Positions 1-6,221 are shown, counted from the first letter of the stretch. The stretch is 7,887 nucleotides of DNA from Chloroflexota bacterium (GCA_022571575.1 JACZXN010000063.1:1-7887); one strand, 5' to 3'. Numbers and translations are program-made. The notes: generated by a model not told the origin, from the letters alone.

Positions 1-744
1 GAAGGAAAGGTGGCGATAATCACCGGCGGCGCCCACGGAATGGGGGCCGAGGAGGCGCGCCTCTTCGCCAAAGAAGGGGCCAAGGTCGTCATAGCCGACA
101 TCCGTGAGGATGACGCCCGCAAGGTGGAGGCTGAGATTGCCGAGGCCGGCGGCGAGGCGATGGTGGTCATGCTGGACGTGAGCAAAGAGGACCAATGGGA
201 ACAGGCCGTCGCCCAGGTTGTGGCCAGGTTCGGCAGGCTGGACATCCTGGTCAATAACGCCGGCATCGGCGGCAGCGGCGAGCGGGACTTCAGCAGCACT
301 GAGTCCTGGGACCGGCTGATGGACATCAACGCCAAGGGCGTTTTCCTGGGCATGAAACACGCCATCCCAGAGATGGAGAAGGCCGGCGGCGGAGCCATCG
401 TGAACATCTCGTCCATCTCCGGCATGGTCGGTCAGACCTACGTTCACCCAGGCTACAACGCCTCCAAGGGCGCGGTCCGCCTGGTGACCAAGGCGATGGC
501 GGTGCAGCACGCCAAGAGCGGCATCCGGGTCAATTCGGTCCATCCCGGAAGCATGCCCCCCATGCTGACCTCGGGCCCCAGGGGCGACGGCGGACGCGAG
601 GAAGCCCGGATGGCGGCGATACCCATGGGACGGGAGGGCCGGCCCATCGAGGTCGCCAACGCGGTGCTGTTCCTGGCCTCGGACGAGGCGTCCTACATCA
701 CCGGCGCCGAGCTCATGGTGGACGGCGGGTTCACCGCCCGCTAG
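1..744 (+). CDS. SDR-family NAD(P)-dependent oxidoreductase (SDR1), 5' end cut by window edge
   Basis: A classical short-chain dehydrogenase, which interconverts alcohols and ketones with NAD(P)(H) in the cytoplasm. The frame is open from base 1. Alignment with the next gene, which begins MRLEGKVA, shows that only about three codons lie outside the window; the GTG at position 10 is an internal valine, not a start. In window numbering, the Rossmann motif TGGAHGMG is at residues 8-15, an acidic residue after beta-2 (D33) suggests NAD(H) preference, NNAG is at 85-88, and the catalytic set is N110, S138, Y152, K156 (YNASK). The C-terminus ends in the usual DGG motif (VDGGFTAR). Length, about 250 residues once completed, is normal. 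It is followed 35 bp later by a close paralogue, SDR2, and probably shares its transcript. The family is certain; the substrate is unknown. Confidence 0.93.
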   Translation, partial: EGKVAIITGGAHGMGAEEARLFAKEGAKVVIADIREDDARKVEAEIAEAGGEAMVVMLDVSKEDQWEQAVAQVVARFGRLDILVNNAGIGGSGERDFSSTESWDRLMDINAKGVFLGMKHAIPEMEKAGGGAIVNISSISGMVGQTYVHPGYNASKGAVRLVTKAMAVQHAKSGIRVNSVHPGSMPPMLTSGPRGDGGREEARMAAIPMGREGRPIEVANAVLFLASDEASYITGAELMVDGGFTAR

Positions 745-779
745 ACCAACCGGTAAACGAAGCGAATTGGAGCGGTAGT

Positions 780-1529
780 ATGCGTTTGGAAGGAAAGGTA
801 GCTCTGATCTCTGGGGGCGCCCGCGGAATGGGCGCCGAAGAGGCTCGTATCTTCGCCCGCGAGGGCGCCAAGGTGATCATCGGAGACATCTTGGAGGGAG
901 AGGGGAAGGCGGTTGAGGCCCAGATCGCCGAGGCCGGCGGCCAGGCTATATTTGTCCACCTGGATGTCACTGAAGAGGAGGACTGGGCCAGAGCCGTGGA
1001 ACAAGCGGTGAACCGCTTCGGCAAGCTGGATGTCCTGGTGAACAACGCCGGCATCAGCAGCCGCGCCTTCACCGACGACACCGGCATCGAGGCCTGGGAC
1101 CGGATCATGGAAGTCAATTCCAAGGGCGTGTTTCTGGGCACCAGGGCCGCCATCCCCAGGATGCTGGAGGCCGGGGGCGGGTCCATCGTCAACATCTCTT
1201 CCATCATGGGGCTGGTGGGCTCGGCGGGCGGTCACCCGGCCTACAACGCGTCCAAGGGCGCCGTCAGGATCTTCACCAAGGCCATCGCCGTCCGCCACGG
1301 AAAGGACAACATCCGGGCGAACTCGGTGCATCCGGGGTTCATGCCGCCCATGGCGTCAGGCGTCGCCTACGATCAGGACCAACGCCGCCAGAGCCTGGAG
1401 CAGACTCCCATGGGCCGGGAGGGACGGATCGAGGAGGTGGCCAACGCCGTTCTGTTCCTGGCGTCCGACGAGGCGTCCTACATCACCGGAGCGGAACTGG
1501 CCGTGGACGGCGGGTTCACCGCCAAATAG
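780..1529 (+). CDS. SDR-family NAD(P)-dependent oxidoreductase (SDR2)
   Basis: A second classical SDR of 249 residues, about three-fifths identical by eye to SDR1 over its whole length, so the pair arose by tandem duplication. The cofactor motif is SGGARGMG (residues 11-18), with Ser replacing the usual first Thr. D36 ends beta-2 and points to NAD(H). NNAG is at 88-91, and the catalytic residues are N113, S141, Y155 and K159. The ATG at 780 is well supported: a GGAG ribosome-binding site at 769-772 sits 7 bases upstream, and the N-terminus MRLEGKVAL is typical. The two paralogues differ most at residues about 92-105 and 188-205, loops that often line the substrate pocket, which suggests different substrates or stereochemistry. 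Likely in one transcription unit with SDR1 and LLM1. Substrate unknown. Confidence 0.95.
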   Translation: MRLEGKVALISGGARGMGAEEARIFAREGAKVIIGDILEGEGKAVEAQIAEAGGQAIFVHLDVTEEEDWARAVEQAVNRFGKLDVLVNNAGISSRAFTDDTGIEAWDRIMEVNSKGVFLGTRAAIPRMLEAGGGSIVNISSIMGLVGSAGGHPAYNASKGAVRIFTKAIAVRHGKDNIRANSVHPGFMPPMASGVAYDQDQRRQSLEQTPMGREGRIEEVANAVLFLASDEASYITGAELAVDGGFTAK

Positions 1530-1581
1530 CCCACCGCGCAACGGGCCGATCCCGCAACGACCAACGATCGAGGAGTCCATC

Positions 1582-2604
1582 ATGGGTTTCAGGGTGCTGT
1601 ACCACCTAAACACCGGCGACCTGAAGGGCGTCGCCGAGGAGGCCCAGTGGGCCGAGTCCATGGGCTACGACGGCCTGTGCACCGAGGAGGCGGGGCACGA
1701 CCCCTTCTTCCCCCTGATGCTGGCGGCCTCGGCAACCTCGCGGGTGACCCTGGAGACCCGGGTCGCCATCGCCTTCCCCCGCTCACCCATGGTGGTGGCC
1801 TACGCCGCCAGGGACCTGCAGGACTACTCCGGCGGCCGTTTCCGCCTGGGACTGGGCACCCAGGTCAAGGGGCATATCCAGCGGCGCTTCTCCACCGAAT
1901 GGAGCGCGCCCGGCCCGCGGATCCGCGAGTACGTCCAATCGCTGCACGCCATCTGGGACACCTGGCAGACGGGAGAACGACTGGCTTTCCACGGCGACCA
2001 CTACAATTTCTCCCTGATGACCCCCTTCTTCAGTCCCGGCAAGTCGGAGCAGCCCAGGCCACCGGTGTTCATCAGCGCCGTGAATCCCTACAACTGCCGG
2101 GTGGCCGGTGAGGTCTGCGACGGGGTTGCACTGCACCCCCTGACCACCCCCAAGTATCTGGAACAGGTCATCAAGCCCAAGATCGCCGAGGGCGCCGCCA
2201 GGGCGGGCCGCGACGTCAAGTCGGTCAACCTCAGCAACTCGGCCTTCGTGATCACCGGTCCCAATCAGGCGGCCATCGACGCCCAGAAGGAGGCCGTCAG
2301 GAAGCAGATCGCCTTCTATTGCTCAACCCGGAGCTACTCCAAGATTCTGGAGGTCCACGGCTTTGAAGAACTGGGCGTCTGGCTCCATGAGATGTCGTTG
2401 AAACAGCAGTGGGACAAGATGACCGAGCTGATCACCGACGAGATACTGGACGCCTTCGCCCTGGTCGGCGGCTACAGCGAGATACCCGGCCTGATGAAAG
2501 AGCGCTTCGACGGCCTGCTGGAGGAGGTGGTCTTCAACGCCGGCGGACCGGCCAACCCGGACCAGGCCGAGGTCCGGAAGGTGATCGAAGGATTGCAGGG
2601 GTGA
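1582..2604 (+). CDS. LLM-class (luciferase-like) F420/FMN-dependent oxidoreductase, LLM1
   Basis: A 340-residue TIM-barrel protein of the bacterial luciferase-like superfamily, which uses reduced F420 or FMN to oxidise or reduce small organic molecules in the cytoplasm. Diagnostic stretches are AEEAQWAESMGYDGLCTEE (residues 18-36), the central LQDYSGGRFRLGLGTQ (79-94) and PRPPVFISAV in the middle of the protein, the equivalent of the usual P-P-I-W-V strand. It resembles the actinobacterial/Chloroflexota subfamily named TIGR03617 (from memory of the family, not searched). An AGGAG site at 1571-1575, six bases before ATG 1582, fixes the start. The gene follows SDR2 by 52 bp with no clear promoter between, so it is probably cotranscribed. 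An SDR plus LLM pairing is common in terpenoid, steroid and xenobiotic breakdown; that role is inferred. Whether the cofactor is F420 or FMN cannot be settled by reading. Confidence 0.9.
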   Translation: MGFRVLYHLNTGDLKGVAEEAQWAESMGYDGLCTEEAGHDPFFPLMLAASATSRVTLETRVAIAFPRSPMVVAYAARDLQDYSGGRFRLGLGTQVKGHIQRRFSTEWSAPGPRIREYVQSLHAIWDTWQTGERLAFHGDHYNFSLMTPFFSPGKSEQPRPPVFISAVNPYNCRVAGEVCDGVALHPLTTPKYLEQVIKPKIAEGAARAGRDVKSVNLSNSAFVITGPNQAAIDAQKEAVRKQIAFYCSTRSYSKILEVHGFEELGVWLHEMSLKQQWDKMTELITDEILDAFALVGGYSEIPGLMKERFDGLLEEVVFNAGGPANPDQAEVRKVIEGLQG

Positions 2605-2640
2605 AGGGCGCCCTTCTTGTGGCCGGTCGTATGAGAGTCA

Positions 2641-2713
2641 AAATCCCCCCAACCCCCCTTTAACAAAGGGGGGCTTTTAATTCCCCCTTTCGTAAAGGGG
2701 GCCAGGGGGATTT
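2641..2713. repeat. Compact C/G-rich inverted-repeat element, copy 1 (two palindromic units head to head)
   Basis: A 73-bp element that begins AAATCCCCCC and ends GGGGGATTT. It consists of two palindromic units in inverted order. The left unit has a 9-bp stem C6TTT / AAAG6 (2653-2661 and 2665-2673, loop AAC). The right unit has an 8-bp stem C5TTT / AAAG5 (2683-2690 and 2694-2701, loop CGT). The whole element is itself an imperfect inverted repeat. The same left and right units recur at 4142-4271. Similar palindromes are scattered in intergenic DNA of many bacteria; they resemble REP/BIME units or MITE ends. No clear target-site duplication is visible. It lies between the convergent LLM1 and alpha/beta hydrolase genes. 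Confidence 0.85.
2653..2682 (+). terminator. Intrinsic-terminator-like hairpin formed by repeat copy 1
   Basis: A perfect 9-bp stem (C6TTT / AAAG6, 3-base loop AAC) is followed directly by CTTTTAATT, the arrangement of a rho-independent terminator. It begins 49 bp after the LLM1 stop codon and could end the SDR1-SDR2-LLM1 transcript. Function is inferred from shape only; the T run is short and interrupted. Confidence 0.5.
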
Positions 2714-2749
2714 CCGCGTTTCTCCACCACATTCCTCAGCGTCGGAAAT

Positions 2750-3592
2750 TCACTCCTTCTGAACCCACTTCCCCGCTTCCACGGCCGTCAGAAAATCCAG
2801 CACCGTCCGGTTGTAGAGTTCGGGTTCTTCCAGGTTGATGGTGTGGCCGCTCTGGGGGAAGACGGCCAGGCCGCAGGCGGGGATGGTCCGCTTCATGAAG
2901 ATGGCCGCATCCACGCAGGGTGCGTCCTCGTCGCCGATCAGCACCAGGGTCGGGACCTTGATCTGTTGCAGGTCTTTTTCAAGTTCGTAGATCGTGGGCC
3001 GCTTCATCTGGACGCCCCTGAAGGTCAGCGAAGAGCCCTGGGCCGAGTGGCGCGCCAACCCGGCGTGAAACTTGGCCCAGCCAACGGGGTCCTTGCGGAG
3101 GAACTGCACCCGCTCCGGCCCCCGGGCGTAGCCGTCGGCGAACCTCTCCATGCCGTCGGCGACCATGGACTCGCTGAGGGCCTGCCATGACGCCAGCAAC
3201 CGCTCCCGGTCACCGGAATCGGATCCCGCGCCCGCCGAAGCCACGATCAGCGCCCGGCACATCTCGGGGTGGGCGATGGCGAAACTGATGGCCACGGTGC
3301 CGCCCATGGACAGGCCGCTGATGTAGGCCCGCTCGATGCCCAGGTGCTGCAACAACCGGTTCAAGTCCTCCACCAGATGGTCCTGGGAATAGGCGGCCGG
3401 GTCGTTGGGCACACCCGAGGGCGGGTAACCCCGGTGACAGTAGGTGATGACCTGGTAACGCCGGGAGAAGAAATTCACCTGGGGCTCCCAACTGGTGATG
3501 TCTCCGGCGAATTCATGGCTCCAAACCAGGGGATAGCCCTCGCCGGCCACCTGGTAGTGAATATCCACGCCATCGGATGAGAAGGTGGGCAT
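2750..3592 (-). CDS. Alpha/beta-fold hydrolase
   Basis: A serine hydrolase of the alpha/beta fold, probably cleaving an ester, lactone or C-C bond in the cytoplasm; no signal peptide is seen. Counting from a GTG at 3598 (282 residues), the oxyanion-side segment is WSHEF (26-30), the nucleophile elbow is GLSMGG with Ser97, the acid is Asp225 in GDEDAP, and the base is His252 in SGHTINLEEP, giving a complete Ser-Asp-His triad. I prefer the ATG at 3592 (280 residues, MPTFSSDGVDIHY): the GGAG at 3601-3604 is 8 bases from it but only 2 bases from the GTG. The look is of the 3-oxoadipate enol-lactonase / MhpC-like branch, but the cap region does not let me choose. It diverges from the VOC gene and has its own promoter-like sequence at 3622-3650. 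Confidence 0.92.
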   Translation of the reverse strand: MPTFSSDGVDIHYQVAGEGYPLVWSHEFAGDITSWEPQVNFFSRRYQVITYCHRGYPPSGVPNDPAAYSQDHLVEDLNRLLQHLGIERAYISGLSMGGTVAISFAIAHPEMCRALIVASAGAGSDSGDRERLLASWQALSESMVADGMERFADGYARGPERVQFLRKDPVGWAKFHAGLARHSAQGSSLTFRGVQMKRPTIYELEKDLQQIKVPTLVLIGDEDAPCVDAAIFMKRTIPACGLAVFPQSGHTINLEEPELYNRTVLDFLTAVEAGKWVQKE

Positions 3593-3600
3593 CGTCACAT

Positions 3601-3604
3601 CTCC
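3601..3604 (-). promoter_or_regulatory. Ribosome-binding site deciding the hydrolase start
   Basis: Read on the minus strand, GGAG lies 8 bases before ATG (3592) and 2 bases before the in-frame GTG (3598). An ATG immediately after it (3600) is out of frame and is followed at once by TGA. Spacing favours 3592. Confidence 0.6.
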
Positions 3605-3621
3605 GGATCGTATTTGGCCGG

Positions 3622-3650
3622 ATGATAGGTTGCCACGGCTAGGGCGTCAA
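3622..3650 (-). promoter_or_regulatory. Sigma70-type promoter for the alpha/beta hydrolase
   Basis: On the minus strand, a -35 box TTGACG (3645-3650) is separated by exactly 17 bases from a -10 box TATCAT (3622-3627). This matches five of six consensus bases at -35 and four or five at -10. The predicted transcript start, near 3615, leaves a leader of about 20 bases that contains the GGAG. Not tested experimentally; in a GC-rich genome such a match is unlikely but not impossible by chance. Confidence 0.55.
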
Positions 3651-3660
3651 ACTGGGGGGG

Positions 3661-3689
3661 TTGCCTCGCCCCGCCAAACAGGCTAGGCT
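3661..3689 (+). promoter_or_regulatory. Possible promoter for the VOC-family gene
   Basis: TTGCCT (3661-3666), 17 bases, then TAGGCT (3684-3689), on the plus strand. The -35 matches four of six consensus positions and the -10 keeps the important T-A-...-T positions. The predicted start near 3696 would give a leader of about 40 bases with the GGAGG site at 3726-3730. Its -35 is only 10 bp from the -35 of the opposite promoter, with a run of seven G between them. Confidence 0.35.
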
Positions 3690-3735
3690 TCGGCCAATCC
3701 CCATCTAACCAAACCCAGAGGGGCCGGAGGACAGC

Positions 3736-4143
3736 ATGCTGAACAAAGTGCACCATGTGACCTATGTGGTGGAGAGTGTCTCGGACATGGCCGCCTACAT
3801 GGAGAAGAGCTTCGGACTCAAACCGATCTCGACCGACGAGTTCACCGAACAGGGCTTCAAGTCCATCCTGTACCGCATCGGCGAGACCCTGGTGGATTTC
3901 TTCGAGCCGCTGCGGGACGACACCACCATGGCCCGCCAACTCAAGGCCACCGGGCCCGGAGTGATGCACGTGGCCTGGGGCGTGGACGGCATCGACGCGG
4001 CCTTCAAGAGCCTGCAAGATAGCGGCAACAAGATGAGCGGCGACTCCCCGGCCACCAGTCCCTTCGGCTACAAAACGGCCAACATCGAGACCGGCAGTTC
4101 CCACGGCATCCACTTCCAACTGGCCGAGGGAGAGCCCGCGTAA
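3736..4143 (+). CDS. VOC-family (glyoxalase/methylmalonyl-CoA epimerase-like) protein
   Basis: A 135-residue vicinal-oxygen-chelate protein of two beta-alpha-beta-beta-beta modules. Members bind a divalent metal and act as epimerases, lyases, dioxygenases or resistance proteins. The first module begins NKVHHVTYVV, with candidate metal ligand H7, and ends in TLVDFFEPL with E57. The second begins PGVMHVAWGV with H78 and ends SSHGIHFQLAE. The position where many relatives carry the fourth ligand, Glu, appears here as Gln (Q128), so catalytic activity or metal choice may differ. The length matches methylmalonyl-CoA epimerase, but the match is not close enough to assign that reaction. GGAGG at 3726-3730, five bases before ATG 3736, supports the start. 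The stop codon TAA overlaps the first bases of repeat copy 2. Divergent from the alpha/beta hydrolase. Confidence 0.87.
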   Translation: MLNKVHHVTYVVESVSDMAAYMEKSFGLKPISTDEFTEQGFKSILYRIGETLVDFFEPLRDDTTMARQLKATGPGVMHVAWGVDGIDAAFKSLQDSGNKMSGDSPATSPFGYKTANIETGSSHGIHFQLAEGEPA

Positions 4144-4271
4144 ATCCCCTCAACCCCCCTTTACGAAAGGGGGGCTTTATAGGCTCCATGCCATGACCCT
4201 TGGATCTGACTACTCATTATGCGAAAGAAAGCTAAGTTCCCCCTTTCGTAAAGGGGGCTAGGGGGATTTTT
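4142..4271. repeat. C/G-rich inverted-repeat element, copy 2, filling the VOC-AKR gap
   Basis: The left unit (AAATCCCCTCAACC, then stem C6TTT / AAAG6 at 4154-4162 and 4166-4174) and the right unit (stem C5TTT / AAAG5 at 4239-4246 and 4250-4257, then CTAGGGGGATTTTT) match the left and right units of copy 1 with about one mismatch each in the conserved parts. Between them is a unique spacer of about 60 bp (roughly 4176-4236) that copy 1 lacks. The element starts inside the TAA stop of the VOC gene and ends inside the TTG start of the aldo/keto reductase. No clear target-site duplication is visible. Confidence 0.85.
4154..4180 (+). terminator. Terminator-like hairpin formed by the left unit of repeat copy 2
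   Basis: A perfect 9-bp stem (C6TTT / AAAG6, loop ACG) followed by CTTTAT, starting 10 bases after the VOC stop codon. It may end or weaken the VOC transcript before the aldo/keto reductase. The T run is short, so termination may be partial. Confidence 0.4.
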
Positions 4272-4272
4272 G
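4260..4272 (+). promoter_or_regulatory. Shine-Dalgarno-like G run and TTG start donated by the repeat end
   Basis: The right terminus of repeat copy 2 reads AGGGGGATTTTT. The AGGGGG (4260-4265) lies 4 bases before TTG (4270-4272), the only possible start for the downstream gene, because an in-frame TAA at 4249-4251 closes the frame upstream and no other start codon follows it. The ribosome-binding site and the first two bases of the start codon therefore belong to the repeat. Confidence 0.6.
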
Positions 4273-5241
4273 GAATACACCACGCTTGGCCGCACCGGAC
4301 TCTCCGTTTCACGGGTGGGTTTCGGGGGCGGCGGCATCGGACAGGTCTGGGGCGCCACCACCAGGGACGAGGCGGTCCGGGCGGTCCACCGGGCGTTGGA
4401 CCTGGGGATAAACTTCTTCGACGTTGCCCCGGCCTACGGCGCCGGCAAGGCGGAAGAGGCCCTGGGCCTGGCCCTGGAGGGGCGGACCGAAGACGTGATA
4501 ATCGCCACCAAGGTCCGATTGGCTGCCGAGGACATGAACGACGTCACCGGAGCTGTCCAGCGCTCCGTGGAAACCAGCCTGCGGCTGCTGAAGCGGGACT
4601 CGGTGGACGTGCTCCACGTGCACAACCGGTTCACGGAAAACCGGGGCGACGTCCCCGGTTCGCTCTCCGCCGACGATGTGTCGGGGCCGGTGCTGGACGC
4701 CTACCGGGCGGTGCAGCAGGCGGGCAAGACCCGCTTCATCGGCCTGTCAGCCATGGACCACCACGTGCCGACCCTGGACCGGATCATGGACAGCGGCGAG
4801 TGGGACACCGTATTGGCCTACTACAACCTGCTCAACTGGACCGCCCAGGAGCCTCCGCCGCCGGGCGTCGACCTTTTCGACAACGGCCAGAACATCCAAC
4901 TGGCCAAGAAGCACAACATGGGGGTCATCGGCATCCGCTCCCACGCCGCCGGGGCCCTGAGCGGGGCGGTGGACCGGCCCATACCAGCCGGCAACGACCT
5001 GCTGCGTCAGGACGTTTACAGCGCCGCATGGTTGGACTTCCTGCTGGACGGGCCGATCCAGACCCTTTCTCAGGCCGCCTTGGTCTTCTGTCTGATGAAC
5101 CGTGACATCCACACCACCGTCCCCGGCGTGAAGAACCAGGCCGAGGCGGAAGAGATCGCCCGCTGCATCGACCTGGCCCCCATCCCGCCGGCCCACATGA
5201 CCAGACTCCGAGAGCTTTACGACAAGGGGTTCAGGGGCTAG
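4270..5241 (+). CDS. Aldo/keto reductase
   Basis: A 323-residue NAD(P)H-dependent aldo/keto reductase with a TIM barrel, which reduces carbonyls or oxidises alcohols in the cytoplasm. The N-terminus MEYTTLGRTGLSVSRVGFGG is the family opening, so the TTG at 4270 is at the correct place and nothing is missing. The catalytic tetrad is complete: D51 and Y56 (FFDVAPAYG), K81 (IATKV) and H118 (DVLHVHN). The C-terminal cofactor segment is TTVPGVKNQAEAEE. The overall look is of the sugar/galactose-dehydrogenase-like branch (D-threo-aldose 1-dehydrogenase relatives), but the substrate is not known. Translation probably depends on the G-rich end of the upstream repeat. It converges on LLM2, and the two stop codons overlap within CTAG (5238-5241). 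Confidence 0.93.
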   Translation: MEYTTLGRTGLSVSRVGFGGGGIGQVWGATTRDEAVRAVHRALDLGINFFDVAPAYGAGKAEEALGLALEGRTEDVIIATKVRLAAEDMNDVTGAVQRSVETSLRLLKRDSVDVLHVHNRFTENRGDVPGSLSADDVSGPVLDAYRAVQQAGKTRFIGLSAMDHHVPTLDRIMDSGEWDTVLAYYNLLNWTAQEPPPPGVDLFDNGQNIQLAKKHNMGVIGIRSHAAGALSGAVDRPIPAGNDLLRQDVYSAAWLDFLLDGPIQTLSQAALVFCLMNRDIHTTVPGVKNQAEAEEIARCIDLAPIPPAHMTRLRELYDKGFRG

Positions 5242-6191
5242 ACCCTGGGCCACACCTGGGTCGCGAAATCTTCCATGCGGCCCAGCATCACGTCCAGGTC
5301 TTCGGTCTGCCGCAGGAAGTCCCAGACCATGGAGGTCACGCCCATCTCCTGGTAGCGGCTGATGTCCCCGGCGATCTGCCCTGCGTCGCCCACGAAGGGC
5401 AGGCGGTCCGTCCCGGCGGGTTCCTTCTTCAACTCGAACTGGTGGGTCCGGTAGATGATCTCGATCTCCGACGGGTCCCGGCCGAAACGCTGGGCATACT
5501 GGGCCAGCCGGTCCAGCCCGGCTTTCAGTTGCTCCGGAGTGCCCATGGGGTAGGTGGGGTTGGAGCCCAGGGGATACCAACCGTCGGCCAGTTCGGCGGT
5601 GCGGCGCAGCGCCGGCCGGCTCTCCCCACCAACCCAGATGGGGGGATGGGGCTTCTGCACCGGCTTGGGCAGGAAGCTGATGTCGCCGAAGCTGATGTAC
5701 TTGCCCTCGAAGCTGGGATTGTCCTCGGTCCACAGGACCTTGAAGGCCCGGATGTACTCGTCGGTCACCGCCCCCCGCTCCTCGAAGGGGGGCAGGCCCA
5801 GCGCCTCAAACTCCTCCCGCATCCAGCCGACGCCGACCCCGACCACCAACCGGCCTCCGGAGAGCACGTCCAAAGTCGCCAGGGACTTGGCGGCGATCAG
5901 CGGGTTGCGGTGGGGGACGATCAGGACGCTGGTCACCAGGCGGATCTTGCTGGTCTGGCCGGCGATGTACGACAGCAGGGTGATCTGTTCCATGGACTCG
6001 CCCGACGGAGAACCGGGGAACTCTCCGCCCTCGGTGTAAGGGTAGACCGAGGCGATGTTGCGGGGCACCAGGATATGGTCGCCGGTCAGCAGGGCGTCAA
6101 AGCCCAGTTCCTCACCCTTTCTGGCGATGACGCCCAGTCTCTCGGGAGCCGCCAGCGGCCCTCTGCCCGGTAATGTGAACCCGTATTTCAT
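5238..6191 (-). CDS. LLM-class F420-dependent oxidoreductase, LLM2
   Basis: A 317-residue luciferase-like TIM-barrel flavin/F420 oxidoreductase of a subfamily different from LLM1; it resembles the Rv2161c-like group (TIGR03619, from memory). Diagnostic motifs are MKYGFTLPG at the N-terminus, GEELGFDALLTGDHILVP (residues 26-43), LDVLSGGRLVVGVGVGWMRE in the centre and KPHPPIWVGGESRPALRR before residue 210. An ATG at 6191 is preceded by GGAG, 8 bases upstream, on the minus strand. It lies 30 bp downstream of the TPR gene on the same strand, so they may share a transcript, though the functions do not obviously belong together. LLM2 converges on the aldo/keto reductase with overlapping stop codons. 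Cofactor and substrate are not certain. Confidence 0.93.
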   Translation of the reverse strand: MKYGFTLPGRGPLAAPERLGVIARKGEELGFDALLTGDHILVPRNIASVYPYTEGGEFPGSPSGESMEQITLLSYIAGQTSKIRLVTSVLIVPHRNPLIAAKSLATLDVLSGGRLVVGVGVGWMREEFEALGLPPFEERGAVTDEYIRAFKVLWTEDNPSFEGKYISFGDISFLPKPVQKPHPPIWVGGESRPALRRTAELADGWYPLGSNPTYPMGTPEQLKAGLDRLAQYAQRFGRDPSEIEIIYRTHQFELKKEPAGTDRLPFVGDAGQIAGDISRYQEMGVTSMVWDFLRQTEDLDVMLGRMEDFATQVWPRV

Positions 6192-6221
6192 GATCTAGAC
6201 TCCAGTGTTATGTAAAGTTGG

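Noticed and set aside
10..12. GTG as translation start of SDR1
   Set aside because: SDR2 shows that this valine is residue 7 of the conserved E-G-K-V-A strand; the frame is open to base 1, so the true start lies just outside the window.
4200..4236. Possible promoter inside repeat copy 2 (TTGGAT at 4200, CATTAT at 4215)
   Set aside because: The spacing is only 9 bases, and no acceptable -10 box lies 16 to 18 bases after TTGGAT.
2641..4271. C/G-rich repeats as a CRISPR array
   Set aside because: There are only two pairs, 1.4 kb apart, with coding genes between; no regular spacing or spacers and no cas genes.
4747..5733. 328-residue open frame on the minus strand across the AKR/LLM2 boundary
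   Set aside because: It is antisense to the aldo/keto reductase and out of frame with LLM2. Its composition (Gly, Arg, Pro, His, Val-rich) is that of a GC-rich shadow frame, and both overlapped genes have complete catalytic or family motifs.
5442..6173. 243-residue open frame on the plus strand opposite LLM2
   Set aside because: It is antisense to a well-supported LLM gene and has no recognisable motif or ribosome-binding site; a shadow due to high GC.
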